64,000 nt of DNA from Chalciporus piperatus (GCA_038093975.1 JBBPTG010000008.1:310001-374000); one strand, 5' to 3'; numbered from the stretch's first letter, positions 48,277 to 60,817 are shown. Notes: a model not told the origin generated them from the letters alone. Numbers and translations: made by a program.

Positions 48277-49672
48277 CGTGATGTGGATACCGAAATGAGT
48301 GGATGGTGCACGGAGCAAAAAAAGATTAAGAAAAATTGAAGTGGTATAACCAGACCCGGGTCCCAGCCCGGAGCGAAAGAGAAGAAGGGAGAGAGACGTA
48401 CGGGGAGGGTCAATAGGAACCTGAAGTTCACAATCCGCTCTGAATCCCTTATATATGGACAGTCGGAGCTACGTGCCTGGTACCGCCTCGGCGGCAGTCT
48501 CATTTAGAGAACAGGCGCAAGACTCGGATCATTTGCTCGCAACAGCTACTGATGGGTTCATCTGGCAGCTCGTTAGTGGACCGGTGTGAACTCATCTGCT
48601 ATTAGCAATTCGTACGCTCGAATCGTTGATTAGTCGCTCCAGGATTACTGCTTTGAAGCGCCGTTGCGGTGGGGTGTTCCACCGGGGATAGACTGGTTTA
48701 CTGGGTCGAGCCGTTCGGATGAATGATGTCCGATCTGATGGGGATTGATCCCACCCAAAACAGCAGTTCTTGGTTGTCAACCACACAGCCTTCAAGAGCC
48801 TTGGCGACTTCGTGAACCAGGAATTCCAACGTACAACACCAAGATCGACCTGGGGAGTAAGGATGGTAGCAATGACTGTCAAATATTCGAGTTCCGAGTC
48901 TTACAACCGCTGTTGGAGGGAGTAAGGTCTTCACTCTGTCCGTGTCAATGCCAATGGTTTGTGAGTGAACCGCACCAAAAATTGAAAGTGAACCGAACGT
49001 GCGACAGCTCGCCAGAGGCACGTGAGGAGATGAGATTTTTTCCTACCAAATATTCCCGGGTATCGATCTGAGTCAGTGCTCCACTGCTCCTCTGATTCTG
49101 AACAGCCGATGACAAGCCAATCAGCCTGAGGTTTCATTGATATTTCACCAAAGGCTCGATTTGTCGGGCAGTGCACAGTGCGCATATCAGTCCAGGTCAC
49201 ATTGTGGCATCCCAAACCACCGCCCAGCTCCTTATGTAGTCTGCGGGCGTACGTGCATATCGGATCATTTGGGTATCGTTGCAATGTATACGCGTGTACA
49301 TGTAAGATATTGATGAGACACCTGTCAAGACCAAGACTCCGCAGTAAATGTGCCGTCGGTTGAGGAAAGTTAGAAAAGTTTCACTGATGAGTTGCTGATG
49401 AGTCGATGGAGACTAATGAAGCCCAGACAGTACTGCTCCATTCCACGAGATGGAGTACAAGTACTCATCGATACCTCCAGATATTTCGCATGACCACCTT
49501 GTAATGTCAGTGAATCTTCACTAAATCTTTGGCGCGAAAAAAGAATGGATTCTTCAAAGTTGTTCCCTGAACGCTTCCGGAGCGGTCTACATTAACGTCA
49601 TTACTGTGAACATGTACTCTACACTGTTCGCATCGTTTCCACGTCATCCCTGTCCATGTCTGATGGAATCGT
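48277..49672. other. Fusion-gene promoter and spacer
   Basis: About 1.4 kb. Apart from the promoter next to the fusion gene, only short frames without family signals are seen on both strands. No repeat or RNA gene was recognised. Confidence 0.4.
48448..48456 (-). promoter_or_regulatory. TATA box of the fusion gene
   Basis: TATATAAG on the minus strand lies about 175 bases upstream of the start codon. It is followed by a pyrimidine-rich stretch that may be a leader or a leader intron (GTACGTCTCTC...). This fits a well-expressed fungal promoter. Confidence 0.5.
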
Positions 49673-50651
49673 TTATGAGGGGAGCTCTTCCCGCGAGGGA
49701 ACGAGACCGGGTGCAGCAAACATGACGACTGCGATGAATTCGGTCAAGGCGGCGAATGGATACCAGTAGTTCTCGTTGTTCTGAATGCCAAGGTTGTTCA
49801 CAGTTATGGCGAAGAACGCCTCACGAGCAAGCAGAAGCAGAGAAATGACGGCGAGAATCTGGATGCCATATTGTGCACCGAAGGCGCCGTTTGAAACCTT
49901 AAACGTTCCATCTAAAGTATCAGTCAGTCCCACCGATCGACGCGAAGATATATATATACGATACTGACAGTTGGCAACGGCGCGAATGAGCAGAATGGTC
50001 TGGAACGCGACGAGGATGCAAAGAATGAGGAAGATGAAGATGGCGACCTTGCGAAGCGTGTTTCCGAGATTCACTCCACTGGTCGACTTGGCAAGTGCGG
50101 ACTCGATGGCTCCAGTGATTCCCACAGCGACTGCACCGATCAGCACGATGCGGAAAAGCAAGGGTCTACGCGTGATGGTCGAAATGGGACCATTCGGGAG
50201 GGGAGCATCGGACAGCCGACCACTGCAATTTATAGAAATCAGTGGCGCGGATCAGCAGTTCAAGTGAATAACATTACCGGTCCAAAACCAATGTGTATGC
50301 CGAGTAGAGGAGACCGAAGAACCCGACATTGTAGAGGATTTCGTACGCGATGACGATAACCAAGTTGTGAGCAGCTGTCGATGACGCCGCCAAGACTGCC
50401 CTCATAACAAATGCGGCAATTCGGACTAGATTGACACTGTGAGTGATGACAAGCCTTCAAAACAGTTGAGAAACTTGACCTGCAGCAAAGAACGCGATAA
50501 TGAAGTAGACATATGTTGGACGAACGATTGCCTGCCTGATGAAGAACAGAAGGAAAGGAAGGTAGAGTACGGCAAAGACCACGGCGCCAGCGACGGAATC
50601 GATGCCAGATGCTTGAGCATAGTTGGGAGTAGTAGTGGTGTTAGTAGACAT
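49673..50651 (-). CDS. DUF7702-like seven-helix membrane protein
   Basis: A fungal integral membrane protein of unknown function. The start is the ATG at 50651 (MSTNTTTTPNYAQASG). Introns near 50475, 50275 and 49970-49910 join hydrophobic segments: AGAVVFAVLYLPFLLFFIR, a segment with LVIVIAYEILYNVGFFGLLY, VLIGAVAVGITGAI, VAIFIFLILCILVAFQTILL, IQILAVISLLLLARE, and the closing YPFAALTEFIAVVMFAAPG followed by LVPSREELPS. The last block, with W-Y-P-F and the P-G-L-V-P ending, is the family's most conserved part. No catalytic motif is seen. It lies alone between the fusion gene and a poorly coding region. Confidence 0.7.
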
Positions 50652-52540
50652 GACGTTCAGGGATTAAGAAGAATAACAAAAAAAGGTGAAGGAGTGAGAA
50701 GGGGGAGTAACAACGCAGATCAACCGCAAGGAATGATGTGACAGGATGGGCATCCTTTTGAATGATGCCTATGCACAGCCTCGATCAAAACGATCAAACG
50801 ATGCGTGGAGCCAACCTGAGAATCGAGCCGGCTCACACCCTCAAAGGGTCACGAACTGATGAGGTATCCATCGAACTCATCGCCAGGGTCATCGGATGAT
50901 TCGAATCCCATCAATCCTATTTTTCTTTTTGAAATTGCTCGTTTAAAGTACACACAGCGCTCGATTCAGGATGGCGTTCAAATCATGATAAGTGGCGTCC
51001 GCCGATATGGCGCTGTTGGCGGAGCAGCGCTGGGCCCGTGTGGACCAACACCCACGGTCTGGTCACTTGGTGTATGTCAATGCCGTTTGGGAGGGGGATA
51101 TTTTTTTACCGGGCAAGTCTTCGATATATCATTCAGGACACGTTTGTCAATCTTCCAAGTTCCAATCACAGCAAGATAAGCTGCCCGATATATGTCCCCG
51201 AGGTGATTGACTCTACGAGCCTTACACGCTGTTATTTTTGTAACTTGGATCCCCTGTGCGTGACATGCATCGTCTCAGGGTAAGCCGTGCGTCGGACTTT
51301 ATTATGGCGAGACGATACATTCCCCAGGTACGTAACGTACGTTGAGCACCTCGATCAGCGTTCGTGTCGTGGATGCTGATAAGGAAACCATGGGTAGATA
51401 ACCTGGATGATCCAGTCCGTCTGGATTCCACCAACCCAGGATCTTTTACCCGAGGGTAAGCCACTCACCCGTTACAGAAAGTCATCCGTGCGGCCAGGTT
51501 CTACAATTCTCATCTCTGCCAAGACGTAGGCACCTCTAATGCTGTCAGTCATCATCTTGATATCGATAAAGGTTGGTTGACGATACCAGTCCATGAACTC
51601 ATCGCTCCTTTCCCCATTCCCTAGGCAAACGAAGAGTCCTTCAAGCGGCTGATCTTCGCCTAGGACGTTCAGCAAATCGAACGCTCCTTCAAGGCAGATC
51701 AACTCCCGCGAGAGGTACCTTGAAAGTAGGCGCTGTCGCCAACATCGAGGGCAATGGGCGCGGATCTTTACACAGGCCTCGCGACACCCTCTAACGGGAC
51801 TAGTGGCACTTACAAGCCAATTTTTATCCCTTTGAAGGTTACGCTGTAGTTGTACAATTCGGCGAATGATGGGCCTATCTAACAAGCTTGATGACAGGCC
51901 ACGTTCAACTAAGCACGATAAGCCACCGTAGCTTTTTGATAGACCTTTTTGACTTGACACGATCTCTTCTTGAGCACGCGCCGCAGGTTTTGATACATCT
52001 GGAAACTCGAATGGTTACGGGGTATGTACTTCTTTCATCGTGTCTTGTCAAGCATGCTCCTTGACGAGGCCGCGTACGACACGGGGAACTGGATATCCTC
52101 TCGTTGCATGGATCATCTTAGCCATCCTGCATCTAGCTTGGCTATGTGTGATATCAACGCATGTTACCGACGCCTGGTTGTCCAATCCTACAAGCATTGC
52201 TGTCGTAGTCTTACTCACTGTCTTCGAAAAACAGCATGGTTGGGCAAAGCAGTTCATTGCCCCAAAATGCTTGTCGAAATGAAAATATTCCAAGCAAAAG
52301 CAGGACACACAAGCGTTGGTCGGAAAAGATCTCAACCTGATCCGCATAATGGGCATTGCATTCCTGAAGTGTGCCGGTCGCTGCACATCGCCTGGTCAAT
52401 TCACACTAGCACGCGACATTGAAACTAAGTCGGTTGCTTTCATTATGATTATGGTAGAGCCCAGGGCAGGCGCCAAAACAGGGTGTAGCATCTATGGGTG
52501 TTAATTTCATGAGTGAATCAAAGGACATGGCTCCTCTCGT
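50652..52540. other. Gene-poor region
   Basis: About 1.9 kb with no confident gene beyond the doubtful frame at 51472-51960. A plus-strand frame near 52075-52250 has a hydrophobic stretch (WIILAILHLAWLCVIST) but begins with a non-ATG codon and has no support. Confidence 0.35.
51472..51960 (-). CDS. Unrecognised open frame, doubtful gene
   Basis: A 162-codon open frame whose upstream end begins with GTG, so any real gene would need a spliced 5' exon or an internal start. The C-terminal half (LICLEGAFDLLNVLGEDQP, then IDIKMMTDSIRGAYVLAEMR) reads like a soluble protein with mixed helix composition. No family, signal peptide or membrane segment was recognised. It may be a fragment or chance. Confidence 0.2.
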   Translation of the reverse strand: MSSQKGLSKSYGGLSCLVERGLSSSLLDRPIIRRIVQLQRNLQRDKNWLVSATSPVRGCREACVKIRAHCPRCWRQRLLSRYLSRELICLEGAFDLLNVLGEDQPLEGLFVCLGNGERSDEFMDWYRQPTFIDIKMMTDSIRGAYVLAEMRIVEPGRTDDFL

Positions 52541-54297
52541 CTAAATCTTGTCGATTTCTACACCAGAATCACTGGCATTGTCATCCATAATCTTGGGCTT
52601 GCTGGTCGCCAGGCCACGAGCGTTCTTGTAGAACACAATGTTTCCTTCATCCTCGACAAACTGGAGCATCCATAAGCACGCGAACGAGAGCAGGACATAA
52701 ATTCATACCTTGCATTCCTTGAAGACACGGTATACCTCCGACCATCCACCAGGAGCACCCTGAAGAACAATCCCAGCCTGCTTCAAGCGCTGACGAAGGG
52801 CATCAGATGCCTCCCATCTACCAGATGGGGTCAGCAATATGCGATGGAAGGGCGGCAGAACCTTACGCGTTGTAGTGGGGAATTTTGCTAGAAACATGGT
52901 GCAGGACGTGTGTCTCGGAAATACCGTGGGTGGCGTGAGCACCGATCCAAGCCATAAATTTACCGCAATCACCCAGGAGGTTCCGGTCGAGGGTAGCGAG
53001 AGCGCCACGAGGGAATGTGAACTCAGGTGCACGGTAGTGGGGGAGAAGAGGGTCGGTGTGTTGCAGGAATGTGATCAGCACCAGCCAGTGGTTAACCCTG
53101 AGATGATCCATCAGTAAAACGCAGTCGAGGAACAAAATATACTCACCAAAGGTAAGGAACGAGGTAGACACGGAAGACATTCCAGAAGCCATAGGTATAG
53201 ATAGATCCGAAAACTCCAGCCAACCACAGTAGAATTCCAAAGTCAGAGATAAGGATGGAACCTGCTTGGTGAGGGGCGAACATGGCTGCATTTGGGTTGA
53301 AATCTGATGGGGTTAAGTACAAGTATCGAGAGTCACAAACGCGAAAACTTACGGTTGGAACTCTTGGGGTACCGCTTCTGGCCAGAGGCATTACGAATTA
53401 GGTATGCTGGCCATCCAGCGATCTGAGAGACAAATCAGCATACAAGATCGAATGCCTTCCATGGACACCCACAAGGTAACTAGCAGCGCCTAGGGTTGCA
53501 CCGATCGGAGAATCACCAATAGCGTCCCAGAGTTCCTTCTTAACCTCATCGCTGACGCTGGAACCAAGGATGTTCTCCTTTGTGGGATCAAAGGCGGGTA
53601 ATCCAAGTTGGGAGCGAGTCTTCGGTACGAAGACCTGATCCTGGGTCAAGTGACCGGTAGACGCATGGTGTTTCGCGTGCGTGATTCTCCAGGAGTGGTA
53701 TGGAACACCCAAACTGGAATTTCAAATCCCCAAGATCGCGTTAATCACGTGATGAACGGTGAAGAAAAAAATCGCGTACGCGGAGTGAAGCACCCAACCC
53801 ACGCTGTTGTTAATGAACTTGGACTCGGAGAACGCCTGGTGGCCACACTCGTGTGCTACGACCCAGAGTCCAGTTGCAAAGAGACCGTTCCAGAATCCGT
53901 ACAAAGACCACAGAGAGACGCGGGCAATGGGGTACAGAAGTGGATGGGGGAGAGCGATGGCCTCGGGTGTGATGAATGCGTCGAGGAAAGAGGTAGCCTT
54001 GTAGACACCACCAATGACGATACAGTCCCAAGCGCTGAGACGAGAAATCCCGCGTTAGCAGGGCGATTAACAAAGAAAAGTGGCGTGCCCACATGTACAG
54101 CGACGAACGGAGGGCGGACCGTTTGAAGCAGTGCTGGCTGTTCATAGGGCGGGGTTAGCTGTTTGCAATAGGGTGATCGTAGAATGGATGTGAACCCACG
54201 GGATGGCACTGAGCAAGTCTTTGATGGTGAGGTCGGGAATAATGACCTCGGCCTGCTTGATGGTCGTTACGCCGTCCTTTGATTGAATCGTGCTCAT
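52541..54297 (-). CDS. FAD2: Delta-12 fatty acid desaturase
   Basis: An ER membrane enzyme converting oleate to linoleate. The start is the ATG at 54297 (MSTIQSKDGVTT). An intron from GTGGGTTC to ATGAACAG joins LLSAIP to QHCFKRSALRSSLY, a conserved N-terminal block. The three histidine boxes are present: HECGHQAF, HAKHHASTGHL within SWRITHAKHH, and HVLHH within ISETHVLHHV. The block VNHWLVLITFLQHTDPLLPH precedes the third box, as in FAD2 proteins. Hydrophobic segments lie around the boxes (WSLYGFWNGLFATGLWVVA and ILLWLAGVFGSIYTYGFW). The C-terminus ends in NASDSGVEIDKI (stop at 52543-52541). Introns are short and regular and the gene looks complete. The delta-12 rather than delta-15 call is by family expectation. 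Confidence 0.9.
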
Positions 54298-54809
54298 AGT
54301 GGTCGTCGAAGGAGGCCCGTTCTATCCAAGATAGTCCAGCAGAAAACGACAAGTCAGAAAGAGAAGGGTGGTATCAGGAAGGAGGCAAATTGCTGCAAGT
54401 TTGAGCAGACCATTTTATTTGGGGAAAATACCGGCTAACCGGATTCGGCCGGAATTTCCACGTGGCAGCGTAGCCGAGTAGCAATTTTCTGCAAACAGAC
54501 ACGAACGGCCGGGGTCCTGTGGAAATTTGTTGGAATGGTAGGCTATCAGACCTGCTAAGAGCAACTTTCCTCGGCCCCCTCTGTCGCGGGGTTCTACCAT
54601 AGAAACTGACCAGCCTCGGACGCCATCACTGAGCCTCTGATGGGACCAAACCTTGGGGCGAAGGATATTTTTATCAAGGACAGGAAAGCGAGATGAATTG
54701 GGGTCGGAACTCTCAAAATTCCAGAATCAGGCCATAACGATAGGAATTCCAGTACTTCCTCATTGGGGAATGGGGCTGGAGTGGCGCTATCAAGATGCTA
54801 AATTGAGAG
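54298..54809. promoter_or_regulatory. Desaturase promoter region
   Basis: About 510 bases between the desaturase start and the kinase stop, both on the minus strand. No coding signal is seen. Confidence 0.35.
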
Positions 54810-56666
54810 TCAACTCAGTACCTGCAGTCTGGCTGCCAGGCCCTCTAGAAAAGCAAAACCATCCTTCGTAATCGTACGACCACTGCTCCTGTTCGTCACA
54901 GTTCCAAAATCTGCCACCATCTGAGCGAGTGCTTTGTTATCCGGTGCAGACGCCACTTCTCGCTTCAACCTCGCCACCAAATCCAGCTTCACCCAACCAG
55001 GTTGGGGTTCATCGGGCTTAACCTGATTCGTACTCCGAGTTCGTGATGTTCGCATCGGTTGTACGATACCTCCTGGCTCCCCGAGTTGCTTGTACAGGGC
55101 ATCTAGGAAATGGAAACCCTCTTTCGTCAGCGTTTTCGAGGTTCCTGTCTCCTTTAGGAACGTGGTAAACTCTGCCACTATCTTTGAGAGAGCAGCATTG
55201 TCTCTTGCCTTCAACACTGCCAGTCGCAGCATCCAGAGTCGATCCGCTTTCTTTGTGCGAACAGGGGTACGGGGTACGGGGTTGTTCGGTTGTTCCGGAG
55301 TCTGGCGACTGTCGTCTGTGGATTCGCCGGTGAGATCAATGACGTCGCCCTCCTTTGCAACACCCTGCTTGCCAGCCTGTGCAGCTTGTTGCGGAACGTT
55401 TGTCTGGTCGGCCAGGGCTGGCCGGTGATTCAGTTCGAGTTTGGCGAGATCCTGTAGCAGGTTTTCCATTTCTGAACTGGTATGAGCAGGACGTTGCGGT
55501 GCTTTGGGTACCCGGACTAGTTTCGCCTGGCATTGAATTTAATTGATTGGAAAACGAAATCACGACAGGAAGATGACCATACCTGTTGGGGTGGCGGTGG
55601 CCAGATGAACTTGTCGATATTCGTAAACCCATTCTCCCGAGCAAGTTCTTGGAACTCGTTCATCCAATGTTCGTAGTCAGGTCGTTCGGAGAACTTCAAC
55701 CGTCTACAATACCGAAGGAACTCCTCGAACTCTGAAGGCATTCCTCGGCAAAGTTCTTCGGGACGCGCGCTCTCCTTGGCGAATTTTATGCGCGTGTGCT
55801 GCTCGTCCGTCTTGGGAACGCCATTGCGAGTCCAGGGAAGTCCCCCAGGCATGAGAAGGTGAATGAACATGAGTGCAGCGGCTTCGAGATCGTCCCGACG
55901 AGACGGCACTACAGCGTAATTCATGGGGATGTGTATCGACCAGCAAAAATCCTGGGATAACTAACCCTTGCCTTTACAGTGGACACCCACCGAGGTGAAC
56001 CAGTAGTTTCCTAGAAAGTCTCTCTTCTGCTTTGAATCGGGAATGTGGCGACGAGTTACAGCATCCATATATCGCTTGGAGAATCCAAAGTCGATCATAT
56101 AGATCATTTTGTCGTGGGGTGGAAGACCAAGCGCACAATTCCCGAGTTGGATATCGCGATGAAGGACTTCCCGGTTGTGCATGGTTTGGAGGCGTGATAT
56201 CTACAGAAAGTTCGATCAGGATCTGTGATCATGAAGGTGGGTTGTGCAATAGTACCACTTGGTAAGCTATCGAGCAGACACTTCGTAGATCCAACATCTG
56301 CTTGTTGTTGCTTCGGTAGATGCTGTCCAAGCTCGGTCCAAGGAGGCTGATGACAAGGTAATGCCACTTCCCCTGCACACCGCTGGCGAACAGTCGAGGC
56401 ATTCCCTCTCCACCTTGCAGCAGTGGATAGAAGTATTCCTCGTATCGGTTCGTTGGGCACTCGTGATTGATATCTTGCACCTTGAGGGCAACATACTCTC
56501 CGCTGTGCACGTTGCGGGCGCGGTAAATCGAGCCTATCATCGCTCAGGTGGAGCGCAATATTATAGAAAGATGGATGAGTGGCTGACCAGAATACCCAGA
56601 ACCCAATCGTGTATCCAGCCGGTAGTTACCTAGATGGCGAGGTACTTCGTCACGAAGGTGCGCCAT
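54810..56666 (-). CDS. CK1-like protein kinase with repeated C-terminal module
   Basis: A casein-kinase-1 relative of a fungal subgroup. The start is the ATG at 56666 (MAHLRDEVPRHL), followed by GNYRLDTRLGSGYSG and, across an intron, GSIYRARNVHSGE. VALKVQDIN carries the ATP-anchoring Lys. The catalytic loop reads HRDIQLGN, with Gln in place of the usual Lys; DFGFSKRY follows. An intron (GTTAGTTATCC to ACGCTGTAG) joins HCKGK to VPSRRDDLEAAAL, the CK1 block. The kinase domain ends in PDYEHWMNEFQEL. The tail has DVIDLTGES and then two similar modules of about 50 residues, with TLTKEGFHFLDAL and TITKDGFAFLEGL. Partners are unknown. Part of its 5' end is repeated, decayed, at 62803-63065. Confidence 0.8.
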
Positions 56667-57017
56667 AAGTGGACAGGGAGACCAGCCGAGGAATCAGAGG
56701 ATGGGGAAAGGATTCACGAGTCAGTCAACAAGGATGGGTTGGGCGGCAGTGTGGGAAGGTTCTGGCTGATGCAAAGACTGGATGTGGATGTTCAAATTCA
56801 AGCTGCAGGGGGTGGAACACGTTCAACTTCAGGTCCCCACCCCGAAGCGCGTCCGTCACGTGTGGCCTAAAAAGGGAGTATAGCCCCTGGCCTCGTGCCC
56901 AGAGTTGTCATATATTCACCCGTTCCGTGATAAAATTACAACCAGTATATGATGCGGCTTCACATACAATGCAAGATGGAAACGTTTGAAACCTTGAGCT
57001 TGGGTTGCACAGAATGT
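56667..57017. promoter_or_regulatory. CK1-like promoter and decarboxylase 3' flank
   Basis: About 350 bases on the same side of two minus-strand genes. Parts recur at the right end of the window (63000-63065 and 63815-63910), evidence of segmental duplication. CACGTG occurs at about 56856-56861. Confidence 0.4.
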
Positions 57018-59602
57018 TTACATCTGCTTAGCTGATTTCTCCTCGTACATCTTCGTCAACTCACCGACCGCTTTCAGAGCGCGAGGCGTGTCGTACTTGC
57101 CCATAATGACCTCCACGAGCTGGATCTTGCCCGCCTGAGAAAACTGGGGATCATCCAGTAATTTGTCTAGCCCAGACTTGTCCCGCACGGAGTATGACCT
57201 CGACAATTTCCCATCAGGGTCTCCCAGGGTCGTCAGCAGTGAAGTCCATTTCCTGATTACATCCCGTCAAGTTCCCGAACTAGAGTGACGAAGAGACATA
57301 TATCCAACTCACCAATCGACGATGTCGTTATATTTCCTGCTCTACACGTAAGAGTATGGTGCTGGGGAGCAGAGGTGTCACTCACCTCTCCATACCGTGA
57401 AGGTTCCTCTCGATGTTGTAACCCTGATTGTTGAGCAGGAAAATGATCGGAGTGACTCCGTGGTGTATCATAGTAGACAGTTCCTGGACGCCGAGTTGCC
57501 TAGAACAACGTTCAGAACTGGTTGGATATGCGAGGGCAGAACCTACATGCTTCCGTCGCCAACGAAGAGGATAACTCGACCGAGTCCCTTTTCACGGGCG
57601 GCGAGGGCTGCTCCCAGAGTGCTCCCTGGAACAGTATTGTGTGCATTTCTCCCGTGAAAACATGCTTCGATGCTCACCGACTGTCCAGCCAATACTTCCA
57701 TAAAGTATCTGACTCATGAAGATAGATTGTTCGGGTAGGGGAACGTCCAAAATCCCGAAGTTGGACGTTCCTGTCAAATATTCAGTTCGGTATCAAACGA
57801 AAGTATATCTTCTCGATTACCTGTTTCAGCGATAATGACGTCTTTTCGTTTAAAGAATTTTCCGACGCTGGGCCAGAAGTATGCCTGCGTGATAGCATCT
57901 TCTCGTTCCTGCGGAATTTCGAGCTTGGGCCTAGGAACGAATAGTTCAATAGCGTGATGTTTGTATTTGCTAAGCCGGGTAGTGAGCTTTGGAAGAAGAA
58001 GCTTCATCCCGATCCCTGGAAAATGCGCATGATGTACAAGAGTGTGATCGGAATGCAGCTGGGAGGGATTAAACACCTGAATGCTACGAGGTCGACCATG
58101 AACATTACCTCGATGGCATGACTGGCAGGAATTCTGTATGTGAACATCCCGGTATTGAAGTCTGATTTCAGAGCGCCGATGGACAATATCAACTTCGCCC
58201 CCTCGACCTTGTCCTTAATTATCGGATCGCTGATAGACCCTATGTAGATCTCCGAGGACATGAAAAGGATGAAGAAAGGGTAACAATTGATATACTCACT
58301 CCGCCATACCGGTCGTACTCTTCGCTGACTGCCGTCTTGCCCATGGGTGCAGAGTACACCGGGAAATGGGTTGCAGTAACCAAATCTTTCACCTCATCTT
58401 GCACGTCATGACGAGAGACACAAGCATCGACGAGTATGACGATGTCCTTCTCCGCAGCGTCGATAGCCTTCATGATCTCGTCCAATACAAAAGCTTCGAT
58501 ATCGGGGTTGTTCGGAGGAGGAACCCGCGAGATAGGAACCTTCAGTCGTTTCGCAGGGATTTTTTCGGATACCATATCCACTGGAAGTCTGAGGTAGACT
58601 GGGCGCGTCTGGAGAGGAGTAAGACTATCATAGCAACCAAGTCGGTCGTGTCGCGTACGAATACAATCAATCAGAACGCGATCAATCTCTGAAGCAGCAT
58701 TTGTTCTGTCCATCAGTATTGCCTGAGATATGGCAACTTGCTCTGCAGCCTTCGTGTATACATCAAACCTATCCGTCGACGTCAGTGACATGGTGCACTC
58801 GCATAGGATCGTCATATACCTTCCATCACCGAGAGTGTGGTGAAGCAATGGCCTCGTCTTGAGTTGAGTGGTGCTTGGAACCCCGACAATATGGAGCACC
58901 GGAACCATCTCGGAGAATGCTAGATCGCACGCAAGCACATGTGAGGTCGGCGTCGAGAGAAAGATGGTGCTACCTCACCTCCTGCAATGCCATTGATAGC
59001 GCTCAACTCACCCACTCCGAACCTTACAGAGAGGGGTTCGAGTTAGAGTTGTTGGGAAAGACGACGAATCGAACTACTTACGTGGTGACAACGACCCCAA
59101 TGCTATGATCCTTAACCCTCGCATAGCCGTCGGCGCCGTATGCTGCGTTGAGCTCGTTGCTACGAGACGTTAGTCTCGCAAAGTCTGGAGAAAAACCAGG
59201 ATACACACCAATTCCCGACCCATTGAATCCTGGGATGATCCTCTACGTAATCCTGCGCGTTGAATCTGTGAGTGAAGCAGCAACGCCGTGATGCTTTAAG
59301 CGCACCAGGAATGCTGTGGGTGATGTGAGTGTTAGCTATAAAATCGGTTCGGCGTATCACACATACGCATGTTGAAGTCACCGGGAACACCGAAGATTGA
59401 CTGAGCAAGGTGGGGGGAGCGGGTGTCAGCTCTCAATTAGATGGTCAAAAATGGGATGTACCGAAACACCAAGCTGGTCCAACCTAGTCAAGAGATAGTC
59501 GGAGATGGTGGTCTGTTCCTCATCAGTAATTCTGCTCTCAACGGAGAGCTCATCTATCTGGTGGCGAAGTCTCGCAATCTCTGCCTGAAGATCAGCTTCC
59601 AT
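57018..59602 (-). CDS. PDC1: Pyruvate decarboxylase
   Basis: A thiamine-diphosphate enzyme converting pyruvate to acetaldehyde. The start is the ATG at 59602 (MEADLQAEIARLRHQ). Two introns restore FGVPGDFNMPFLDYVEDHP and then NCNELNAAYGADGYARV with the catalytic Glu. The adjacent histidines appear in RPLLHHTLGDG. The middle domain includes RPVYLRLPVDMV and YIGSISDP. The cofactor motif is FVGDGSMQLGVQELSTM, with NN in FLLNNQGYNIER. YNDIVDWKW is rebuilt across an intron, and the C-terminus ends in TKMYEEKSAKQM (stop at 57020-57018). It contains many introns, more than usual. All catalytic residues checked are present. The 3' end of a close second copy enters the window at 63911-64000. Confidence 0.9.
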
Positions 59603-59898
59603 GGTGAGCGATTAGTACTTGTTGTCTGGGAGCTGGTTCGAGGGTCAAAGGGTGAAGAAGACAGCATTTCAACAGCTCTTTCAGACATGTGTACTCTCAG
59701 ATCTAGACTCATGACCAATCCCCCTACGAGGTAAGCAGACGGTTGGCGCAAGGGGGGATGTTTATATATCAAAATCCGTCTGTGGGCGTAGGTTTAGCAG
59801 AGGGTACGGGAGGCAATGAATACGACTTGTTCGGACTTGTCGCTCACATGATGATGTCATGATGACGATGATGATGATTGGCCTTCCACCCACCAGTT

Positions 59899-60563
59899 TT
59901 ACGGTCGCTTCCCAGAAGCTTCCGGTGGCCAATGAAGGTTACGCCTGGTTCCTAGAACGTCTGGTTGGACACTAGGCCTTCCATAAGCACTTACTCGATG
60001 AGAACACTCCCGTTGTATTCCAATTTTCTGCACAAAGAACTGTTTTGATACCCTCGAAATTGATTGAGGAACTACGCCTAGCCTTGGCAAAATTGACGGG
60101 CCGCTGCGGATCGTCCGAGTAAGGATGCAGAGAGTTCATAACGTAGCCTCGAACCGGTGACCAAAATGTATGGAGTTGCGGTCAGTCTTGCGCAGGCATA
60201 GGATAAAGAAAAGCAAATTATAGTACCTGCCTAAACCCATCATAGATAAATCCTGGTAATCAGTCGTGATATGGAGTTCCGAAAGCTCACTGCGCGAGGC
60301 TCGAACTTGGTGATTTGCAATAGATGAAGCTCACGTCATCGCCGGAAACGGGATGCATGGTCAGATTGCCCTCATCCGCAAAACACATTCGACAAGACAG
60401 ACCAATTACAGCAGCGATACCTGTGAAAGGAATGCACAACCCTCGGTCTTCATGACGGTACATTCGCAGTTCTGCGAGCTGTGGGGCAAGTGCAAGGTAC
60501 ACATCGATTATCGAAAGTTCCGATACTAGCCTTATAGGATACTATGCTTGCTCGCGAGGCAAT
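59899..60563 (-). CDS. Unresolved gene or remnant
   Basis: Two coding-like stretches lie between the decarboxylase and the ADH. The upstream one (about 60540-60327) reads IIDVYLALAPQLAELRMYRH and later DEGNLTMHPVSGDD. The first part has the look of an F-box/leucine-rich repeat protein, but I cannot show it. The downstream one (about 60160-60000) reads TFWSPVRGYVMNSLHPY and then INFEGIKTVLCAENWN, followed by a good donor (CGAGTAAGT). Splicing between them could not be made to hold one frame, and no ATG start was found. It may be a decayed gene; the span is approximate. Confidence 0.3.
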
Positions 60564-60817
60564 GAACGATAAGGAAGGGTTCGAAGTAACAGGGGTGTAG
60601 TAGATTCTAAATGTAGCCTGAGCTCACGGGGTGAACAACTTCAAGTTGAATGACAACGTTTTCTATTGACGAGCACAGGATCAAGGACTACATTTACACA
60701 CATAACTACCATTACCCGAGTGAAACCCATTGAACGCTTCTGTGAATGTGTATACTAGTACAGTGACCGGGGTTCAAGCTTCAATCCTTCCGAGTCAGTT
60801 TTGTTTGTTGATCTCGT

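Noticed and set aside
52024..52422. 132-codon plus-strand frame and an overlapping hydrophobic frame
   Set aside because: No consistent start, no family, and two overlapping frames give equally arbitrary proteins.
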